DNA of 6,235 bases from Pseudomonadota bacterium (GTDB taxonomy: Bacteria; Desulfobacterota; Syntrophia; Syntrophales; UBA5619), in the NCBI GenBank assembly GCA_018896355.1, contig JAHIMW010000112.1:1-6235 (forward strand), in the 5' to 3' direction. The notes under the pieces are model-generated. The model was not told the origin of the DNA, ran no database searches, and was given only the letters and a program-made list of their open reading frames with translations. Within the stretch, counting starts at the first letter, position 1; every line of letters begins with the position of its first letter. Shown here in pieces: positions 1-4,396 of this stretch. The translations under genes were made by a program, and so were the position numbers.

Positions 1-90
1 ATGCAAATCCTGTATGGCGCCGTTCAGAAGGATGTTCTCCTCTTGGAACAGAGATAGTTGTTCGATGGTGTGGATTCTTTCAACAGCCAT
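1..90 (-). CDS. 5' end of an unidentified gene downstream of pyrD
   Basis: An ATG at 88-90 opens a frame that stays open for 30 codons to the window edge. It begins MAVERIHTIEQLSLFQEENI and then continues LLNGAIQDLH. It overlaps the last 11 bases of pyrD, in a different frame, which fits a translationally coupled downstream gene. I see no strong Shine-Dalgarno sequence before the ATG. The peptide is hydrophilic with regularly spaced Leu/Ile, compatible with an N-terminal helix, and has no signal peptide or membrane segment. I do not recognise the family and assign no function. It could be a chance open frame, since 30 codons is short; the overlap and the shared direction with all other genes are the main support. 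Confidence 0.45.
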   Translation of the reverse strand, partial: MAVERIHTIEQLSLFQEENILLNGAIQDLH

Positions 91-1033
91 CGGTTTGCAG
101 AGACCCGATCAGATCCTTCATGCATCCGATCCGATGGCGGATCATGTAATCTTCAATGCCGTCGATGATTTCCATCGTGGCGGCCGGATGGATGAAGTTG
201 GCCGTGCCGATCTGGACGGCCGATGCCCCCGTGATCAGGAATTCGAGCGCGTCGTCGGCCGTCATGATTCCGCCGATCCCGATCACCGGGATCTTTACGG
301 AACGGACCACCTGCCAGACCATCCGGAGGGCGACCGGTTTTACGGCGGGGCCGGAGAGGCCGCCGGTGACGTTCGCCAGATGGGGACGCCGCCGTTCGAT
401 ATCCACCGACATCCCCGTCAGCGTGTTGATTAGCGAGACGGCGTCGGCGCCGGCAGACTCCACGGCCCGGGCAATCTCGGTGATGTCGGTCACGTTCGGC
501 GTCAGTTTCACAATCACCGGCAGATCCGTTTCACCCCTCACCATTTCCGTGACGGCGGCGGCCGCATCCGGATAGGCGCCGAAGGCGACGCCCCCCTTCT
601 TGACATTGGGGCAGGAGATGTTGACCTCGATCGCGTGCACCCCCGCTGCCCGTGTGAGAATCTCCGTAACACGCCGGTATTCGTCGATCGTTTCACCAAA
701 GATGTTGGCGATGACCTTAACGTTGAATTGTCTCAAAAAGGGAAGCTTCTCAGCGATGAACGCGCGGACGCCGACATTCTGGAGCCCCACGGCGTTCAGC
801 ATCCCGCAGCAGGTCTCCATGATCCGGGGAGGCGGGTTGCCCTGTCTCGGTTCGAGGGAGAGACCTTTGACCACGATGGCCCCCAGACGGTTCAGATCGC
901 AAAACGGGGCGTATTCTTCGCCGTAGCCAAAGGTTCCCGAAGCAGTCATAACCGGATTCTTTAGGACCAGACCGCAGATATCGACCGCAAGCCGCCCGGG
1001 AACAACCGTTTTTTTATCTGCTTCAATCTCCAA
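80..1033 (-). CDS. pyrD: Dihydroorotate dehydrogenase class 1B, catalytic subunit (PyrD/PyrDB)
   Basis: This cytoplasmic FMN enzyme oxidises dihydroorotate to orotate, the fourth step of de novo UMP synthesis. The 317-residue length is normal for the family. A single TIM barrel is visible: NPVMTASGTFGYG (26-38), the lysine in VVKGLS (K56), the substrate loop MLNAVGLQN (78-86), NISCPNVKKGG (138-148), VIVKLTPN (K176), INTLTG (202-207) and the phosphate-binding IGIGGI (251-256). The catalytic base is Cys141, the mark of class 1 enzymes; class 2 enzymes use Ser. The adjacent pyrK makes this class 1B, which uses NAD+ through PyrK rather than fumarate or quinone. The start is a TTG at 1031-1033, chosen because a purine-rich GGGAGAGG lies about 8 bases upstream and no ATG or GTG gives a better N-terminus. 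It sits 26 bases after pyrK. Family assignment is very secure; the exact start is fairly secure. Confidence 0.96.
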   Translation of the reverse strand: MEIEADKKTVVPGRLAVDICGLVLKNPVMTASGTFGYGEEYAPFCDLNRLGAIVVKGLSLEPRQGNPPPRIMETCCGMLNAVGLQNVGVRAFIAEKLPFLRQFNVKVIANIFGETIDEYRRVTEILTRAAGVHAIEVNISCPNVKKGGVAFGAYPDAAAAVTEMVRGETDLPVIVKLTPNVTDITEIARAVESAGADAVSLINTLTGMSVDIERRRPHLANVTGGLSGPAVKPVALRMVWQVVRSVKIPVIGIGGIMTADDALEFLITGASAVQIGTANFIHPAATMEIIDGIEDYMIRHRIGCMKDLIGSLQTDGC

Positions 1034-1059
1034 AAATCACCTCTCCCTGCTCTTTTGCT

Positions 1060-1899
1060 CTATCCATCCACGGAAGGATTCCAGAGGATCTCCCCGATAT
1101 CGAATACCGGGCCGTCCTTACAGACCATCCGGTAGCCGATTCTCCCCTCCCCTTCCTTGATTGCAACCACACATCCCTGGCATGCGCCGACGCCGCAGGC
1201 CATCCTCTCCTCAAGCGATACCTGGCAGCGGATTCGGGTATCTCTGAGCAGAAGATCCAGTGACCGGATCATCGCAGCCGGACCGCAGGCCAGGATGAGC
1301 GTGCTCTTTGCGTCGTATCCACCCAGATCAATCGCCAGCAGCTCGGTGACCGGCCCGCAATACCCACAGCTACCATCATCGGTGGCCGCCCGGAGGTCGC
1401 AGAAGCCCTGGAAACGGTCCAGCCCGGTCAGGAGTTCCGACGTTCCTGCGCCGAGATAGGCCGTGACTTTCCGTTTCCCGGAATCGGGTTTCAGTAGAGA
1501 GCCTTCCTGGAGAAGGAAGGCCAGCGGCGCCGCACCGACGCCGCCGGCCACCAGGAGAACTTGTCGGACATCGGGATCGATCGTAAAGCCGCGGCCGAGA
1601 GGACCCAGGACTGTAAGCGTTGAGCCTCGGTTCAGCCGGGAAAAGAGTGATGTCCCCCGTCCGACGACACGACAGAGCAGATTCAGGATCGCGTGACCCT
1701 CTTCCCGTTGAAAATCGTAAACGCTGATCGGCCGGGGAAGGAGGGGCTCCCCCCGCTCCGGATCGCGGATCATCACGAACTGCCCCGGTATCGGCGTGGC
1801 AAAAGAGAGCGGAAGCTGTATGGTCAAGAGGAAGTGACCGGGGGCCACGCTGCGGTTCTCCATGACCTGCCCGATTGCTACGGAAGGTTTTTCAGCCAT
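1060..1899 (-). CDS. pyrK: Dihydroorotate dehydrogenase electron-transfer subunit (PyrK)
   Basis: PyrK carries FAD and a [2Fe-2S] cluster and moves electrons from the FMN of PyrD to NAD+, in a PyrD2-PyrK2 complex. The 279-residue product has the ferredoxin-reductase layout: a FAD-binding barrel with RPISVYDF (56-63), a nucleotide-binding fold with LLVAGGVGAAP (115-125) and ACGPAAM (204-210), and a C-terminal cluster domain with Cys235, Cys240, Cys243 and Cys260 (C-x4-C-x2-C-x16-C). All ligands are present. The frame is open upstream to 2097, but that part overlaps rimI and is not family-like. Two starts compete. The ATG at 1897-1899 has AAGGA nine bases upstream and is preferred. The ATG at 1906-1908 overlaps the rimI stop as ATGA, but its AAGGA abuts the codon directly. 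Either way the gene is coupled to rimI and precedes pyrD. Confidence 0.95.
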   Translation of the reverse strand: MAEKPSVAIGQVMENRSVAPGHFLLTIQLPLSFATPIPGQFVMIRDPERGEPLLPRPISVYDFQREEGHAILNLLCRVVGRGTSLFSRLNRGSTLTVLGPLGRGFTIDPDVRQVLLVAGGVGAAPLAFLLQEGSLLKPDSGKRKVTAYLGAGTSELLTGLDRFQGFCDLRAATDDGSCGYCGPVTELLAIDLGGYDAKSTLILACGPAAMIRSLDLLLRDTRIRCQVSLEERMACGVGACQGCVVAIKEGEGRIGYRMVCKDGPVFDIGEILWNPSVDG

Positions 1900-1904
1900 G
1901 GTGC

Positions 1905-2417
1905 TCATTCCTTGTTCGCCGGTTCCGAGGGATGCTCTCCCTCCGGCCGAATCCGATCCAGGTCCGCCCAGAAGATCAAGGCATCCTCCCCCGTATCGGG
2001 GTAATAACCGGGACGAACGCCCTTCACCGAAAAGCCGAACTTTTCGTACAGATTCTGTGCCGGAAGGTTGGAGCGGCGCACCTCGAGCGTGACCCATCGC
2101 GCCCCTTCCGATCGTGAAGCCCGGATCGCCTCCCGCAACAACAGGAAGGCAACCCTTTTCCTCCGCTGATCTTTCCGGACCGCGATGTTATGGAGATGCA
2201 TCTCGTCCGCCACCCGCCAGTAGACGACGTAACCCGCTATCGGTTTGCCCGGCAACCGCTCAACCCTGCCCACAAGCATCCGGGCGATCGAGTTGGTCAT
2301 CTCGCCGCGGAATAAATTCTCCGACCAGGGAGAGGGGAAAGAATCCCTTTCGATTGCGATAATTTCGCGCATATCCCCTTCCTCATATTCTCCGACTCGG
2401 ATGTTATCAATTGTCAT
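1905..2417 (-). CDS. rimI: RimI-type GNAT N-acetyltransferase (probable ribosomal protein S18 alanine acetyltransferase)
   Basis: This GNAT-fold enzyme of 170 residues is expected to transfer acetyl from acetyl-CoA to a protein N-terminus; the classical RimI target is ribosomal protein S18. Visible parts are an N-terminal IERDSFPSPWSENLF segment (22-36) typical of RimI, the beta-4 region HLHNIAV (75-81), motif A DQRRKRVAFLL (83-93), LEVRRSN (111-117, with Glu112 at the usual catalytic Glu position) and NLYEKFGF (122-129, Tyr124 at the usual catalytic Tyr) followed by the RimI-like GYYPDTGEDA (137-146). Motif A is odd: the glycine of the normal Q/R-x-x-G-x-G/A pyrophosphate loop is Arg88. A hydrophilic tail of about 18 residues follows the fold. 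The ATG starts 4 bases after the IIC stop; CGGAG within the IIC end may serve as ribosome site. S18 specificity is inferred from family resemblance only. Confidence 0.87.
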   Translation of the reverse strand: MTIDNIRVGEYEEGDMREIIAIERDSFPSPWSENLFRGEMTNSIARMLVGRVERLPGKPIAGYVVYWRVADEMHLHNIAVRKDQRRKRVAFLLLREAIRASRSEGARWVTLEVRRSNLPAQNLYEKFGFSVKGVRPGYYPDTGEDALIFWADLDRIRPEGEHPSEPANKE

Positions 2418-2421
2418 GATT

Positions 2422-3117
2422 CTAAAAACTCCGGATGTAATGGAGGATAACCGTCACCGACAGGAATACCGCGCAGAAAATGGGAAGGGCGCCACGCAGG
2501 TGGATGGTGTTAAGTGCGACCGCGGTTCCGATCAGCGGAAGGAGCCCATAGACCAGATCCAGCCCCTTGATGATCCGGGGCGTCAGGCGGGGATAGCTCC
2601 ATGTCATGACGCCGATGCCGATCGGGATTGCAATCAGGAGCAGGCCGGCCGACAGGAGCCAGCTCTTCAGAGCCGCGAAAAGGTGTTTGCGTGCAATGGC
2701 AGGGGGAAAGCCGCTGATGGCATTCTTCAAGGCATCGTTCGCAGGTTTCTCGTTTCCGCGGATCATCCAGCGGTCCATCCGTTGCGCTAGATAAGCGAAC
2801 GGAACAAAAATGAGCACAGCCAGTGCGATCAGCCCCTGTGGCAGGTGACCCAGAATCCGGCCGCTCTCGATGGCGCAAGCGGCAATCAGGATGGCGGCAA
2901 CCGTGTCGTTGGGAGGAACATAGGCGCCGATCGGAAGGCGGTCGATCCAGAACAGTTCCATGAATGCGCCGGCAATGAGACCGGTATAGGGATCGCCCAG
3001 GATAGCCCCGGTCACGGGCGCGGCCACAATCGGTCGCGAGATCAGGGTCTGGATGAAGACGCGATCCAGGCAGAGGAGGCCTCCGGCAATAGATACGATC
3101 AGAACATTCATGATCAT
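2422..3117 (-). CDS. PTS mannose/fructose/sorbose-family membrane subunit IIC
   Basis: This is an integral membrane subunit of a mannose-family (EII-Man/Sor) phosphotransferase sugar importer. The 231-residue protein is strongly hydrophobic, with segments near 4-20, 30-58, 72-84, 94-112, 152-172, 186-204 and 209-227. The family signature is clear around SRPIVAAPVTGAILGDPYTG (27-46), followed by FMELFWIDRLPIGAYVPPND (52-71), including the conserved Glu54 and the PPND turn. It is somewhat shorter than well-studied EIIC proteins (about 265 residues), with the loss mostly at the C-terminus. Starts at 3115-3117 and 3109-3111 (ATG ATC ATG) are both possible. A 67-base gap separates it from IIB. In this family IIC works with a IID partner, and no IID gene follows; rimI comes next instead. 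The sugar cannot be told from sequence. Confidence 0.9.
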   Translation of the reverse strand: MIMNVLIVSIAGGLLCLDRVFIQTLISRPIVAAPVTGAILGDPYTGLIAGAFMELFWIDRLPIGAYVPPNDTVAAILIAACAIESGRILGHLPQGLIALAVLIFVPFAYLAQRMDRWMIRGNEKPANDALKNAISGFPPAIARKHLFAALKSWLLSAGLLLIAIPIGIGVMTWSYPRLTPRIIKGLDLVYGLLPLIGTAVALNTIHLRGALPIFCAVFLSVTVILHYIRSF

Positions 3118-3157
3118 AGGATCCGCCTGAATGGTTCAAACACGGGTTGGGGCCGGA

Positions 3158-3182
3158 CACGCGGGAAAAAGGTCCGTGCGTG
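3158..3182 (-). promoter_or_regulatory. Possible intercistronic hairpin between IIB and IIC
   Basis: Three bases after the IIB stop, the minus-strand RNA can pair CACGC (3182-3178) with GCGTG (3162-3158), with a further GG/CC inside the 15-base loop region. No U-run follows the stem, so it is not a standard intrinsic terminator. It could stabilise the IIA-IIB message or lower downstream expression. The stem is short and may be chance; the main interest is that this is one of the few real gaps in an otherwise tight operon. Confidence 0.22.
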
Positions 3183-3184
3183 CA

Positions 3185-3685
3185 TCAGGACCCCATGTTC
3201 CGGACGATTTCGAAAAGATCTATCGGTTTTTCCTTCGGGACGCGCCGAAATTCGATCTGCACTCCCTCTTTCCTCAGGCTTATGATATCATTGATGTCTC
3301 CTTCGTTCAACTGGACGGACTGTGTGCAACAAAGCCTGCATTCCTCGTTATAAATATTCCCGATATTCAGTTTATCAAATCGGAAGCCGAGCCGGTAGGC
3401 AGTCCATGCGGCGGAAACGGTGCTGAAGAGAACAATCGTTGAGGGGCCGCGGCCCCGCCGGAAAGCGTTATTTTCCGCAAATTCCGCCACGCCGCTAATC
3501 AAGACCTTCACTTCGCTGGGAACCGCCATCCGGATCACCGTCTCGCGGAAGAAATCGGAGGCCACCTGATCATCCGCTACAACAATGCAGGAAGCATCGA
3601 GAAAAGGAATCCAGGCTTCCAGGATCTGGCCATGAACCAGACGGTTATCGACCCGCACAAGGGCTATATCCAATGAATCCTGCAA
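3185..3685 (-). CDS. PTS mannose/fructose/sorbose-family subunit IIB
   Basis: This cytoplasmic phosphocarrier accepts phosphate from IIA on a histidine and passes it to the sugar during transport. The signature VRVDNRLVHGQILEAW (10-25) places the phospho-acceptor at His18. IVVADDQVASD (34-44) and KLNIGNIYNEE (105-115) are further typical IIB elements, and 166 residues is the usual length. A cluster of cysteines, Cys116, Cys119 and Cys120 (CRLCC), lies after the NIGNI motif. The longest start is TTG at 3683-3685, four bases after the IIA stop. A second TTG at 3671-3673 would give MDIALVRVDNRL, which resembles family N-termini, and has AGGA four bases upstream; the true start is undecided between these. 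The gene sits between IIA and IIC, so the three are almost certainly co-transcribed. Confidence 0.92.
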   Translation of the reverse strand: MQDSLDIALVRVDNRLVHGQILEAWIPFLDASCIVVADDQVASDFFRETVIRMAVPSEVKVLISGVAEFAENNAFRRGRGPSTIVLFSTVSAAWTAYRLGFRFDKLNIGNIYNEECRLCCTQSVQLNEGDINDIISLRKEGVQIEFRRVPKEKPIDLFEIVRNMGS

Positions 3686-3689
3686 TGGG

Positions 3690-4097
3690 TTAACCGACTT
3701 TTTTGCTTAGAATCTCACTGGCAAGGGAGATGTTTTTGATTCCGTAATCCTTGATGAAATGGGCGAAATCCTCCAGTGACATCCCTTCCCGGATGTCGGG
3801 GAGCTTCAGAAGCATCGGGAGATTGACGCCGGTAATCACCTCTACTTTGCCCGTCTTCAGAAAAGAGAGGGCAAGGTTGGAGGGCGTCCCGCCGAAAAGA
3901 TCAGTCAGAATGAGGACCCCCTGACCCTGCTCCAGCTTCTTGAGCGCCGCGCTCATCTCTTTTTTGATATCTTCTACCCCTTTGGTCTGGTCGACGGCGA
4001 TATGAACGATCCCCTTTATGCTGCCGCGGATCAATTCCGCCGCCTTGATCAATTCGTTCCCAAGATTGCCGTGGGTGGTGATCAGTACGCCGATCAT
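3690..4097 (-). CDS. PTS mannose/fructose-family subunit IIA
   Basis: This small cytoplasmic protein takes phosphate from HPr on a histidine and gives it to IIB. The 135-residue product has MIGVLITTHGNLG at its N-terminus, placing the phospho-acceptor at His9, and the active-site loop LTDLFGGTPSN (64-74) with Asp66. These are the hallmarks of the EIIA-Man fold, and the length is normal for the domain. The start is the ATG at 4095-4097, because GAGGG lies seven bases upstream and the protein then begins exactly at the first beta strand. The frame is open further up to a TTG at 4157, but that stretch is not family-like and holds a promoter candidate. In many Desulfobacterota such IIA proteins serve regulation as well as transport; here linked IIB and IIC argue for transport. 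Confidence 0.95.
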   Translation of the reverse strand: MIGVLITTHGNLGNELIKAAELIRGSIKGIVHIAVDQTKGVEDIKKEMSAALKKLEQGQGVLILTDLFGGTPSNLALSFLKTGKVEVITGVNLPMLLKLPDIREGMSLEDFAHFIKDYGIKNISLASEILSKKVG

Positions 4098-4128
4098 GAT
4101 TTTTCCCTCATGTTCCGATATTTGGTGA

Positions 4129-4157
4129 ACGCTAATGGATTCAATCTCAATTGTCAA
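4129..4157 (-). promoter_or_regulatory. Candidate sigma70 promoter for the PTS operon (proximal)
   Basis: A perfect TTGACA lies at 4157-4152 on the minus strand, followed after 17 bases by TAGCGT at 4134-4129, which keeps the most conserved T, A and final T of the -10 box. Transcription would begin near 4122, leaving a leader of about 25 bases that contains the IIA ribosome site. The -35 overlaps the stop codon of the recD remnant. The weak -10 limits confidence. Confidence 0.4.
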
Positions 4158-4369
4158 GGTGAATCAAGGCCGCGGTCGGAGGCATGGCGATCATCACGCT
4201 GAAGGGCGTCGCGCAGACCGGATGAGCGGGTGGAGCGGCGGGAAACGGCCCGGATGAACAACGCCTCCTCGCCCCATACGGTGACGGATTTTCTGGCGCG
4301 GGTGACAGCCGTATAGATGAGTTCGCGCGTCAGGACGGGGGCGTCGCTGTCGGGAAGAATCAAAGGAAA
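4154..4369 (-). pseudogene. recD: recD remnant: only the extreme C-terminus of exonuclease V alpha subunit
   Basis: This 71-codon stretch, open from just after a TAA at 4372-4370, reads PLILPDSDAPVLTREL, then IYTAVTRARKSVTVWG, then ALFIRAVSRRSTRSSGLRDA. It matches the last part of RecD, where E. coli RecD has a comparable LILP...TPVVTRELVYTAVTRARRR and later RTERRSGL. IYTAVTRAR is helicase motif VI of superfamily 1. Intact RecD is roughly 600 residues or more, so about nine tenths, including Walker A, Walker B and motif V, is missing. There is no ATG and no ribosome site; the only possible initiator is a TTG at 4363. The ATG that overlaps the recB stop (4395-4397) leads into a different frame. 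A working RecD motor cannot be made from this piece. It is best explained as an internal deletion of recD, or as a misassembly joining the two ends of the gene. Confidence 0.85.
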
Positions 4370-4396
4370 TTATACACTTTGCGTTTCCTCTGTTCA
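4369..4396 (-). promoter_or_regulatory. Candidate sigma70 promoter in the recB-recD scar (distal)
   Basis: A perfect TATAAT lies at 4374-4369 on the minus strand. TGAACA at 4396-4391 is a four-of-six match to the -35 consensus with 16-base spacing, and a TG directly precedes the -10. The surrounding stretch is AT-rich compared with its neighbours. Transcription would start near 4362 and run through the recD remnant into IIA, with a leader of about 265 bases. The motif could be chance, but its place between a broken operon and the PTS genes is suggestive. Confidence 0.35.

Noticed and set aside
14..433. Plus-strand frames opposite pyrD
   Set aside because: pyrD is certain on the minus strand, and these frames have no recognisable motif or ribosome site.
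1009..1015. Run of seven T on the plus strand, considered as a terminator tail
   Set aside because: It lies within the pyrD start region (Lys codons on the minus strand) with no preceding stem, and no plus-strand gene ends there.
1900..2097. N-terminal extension of PyrK by about 66 residues
   Set aside because: It overlaps the well-supported C-terminal half of rimI, is not like any PyrK N-terminus, and a start with a properly spaced AAGGA exists at 1899.
2510..3160. 216-codon minus-strand frame overlapping IIC
   Set aside because: It is the IIC gene in another frame. The product is rich in Arg, Ser, Pro and Cys with no domain, while the IIC frame has clear membrane segments and family motifs.
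4098..4157. 20-residue N-terminal extension of PTS IIA from a TTG
   Set aside because: The ATG at 4097 has a good ribosome site seven bases upstream and gives the exact family N-terminus. The extension coincides with a promoter candidate.
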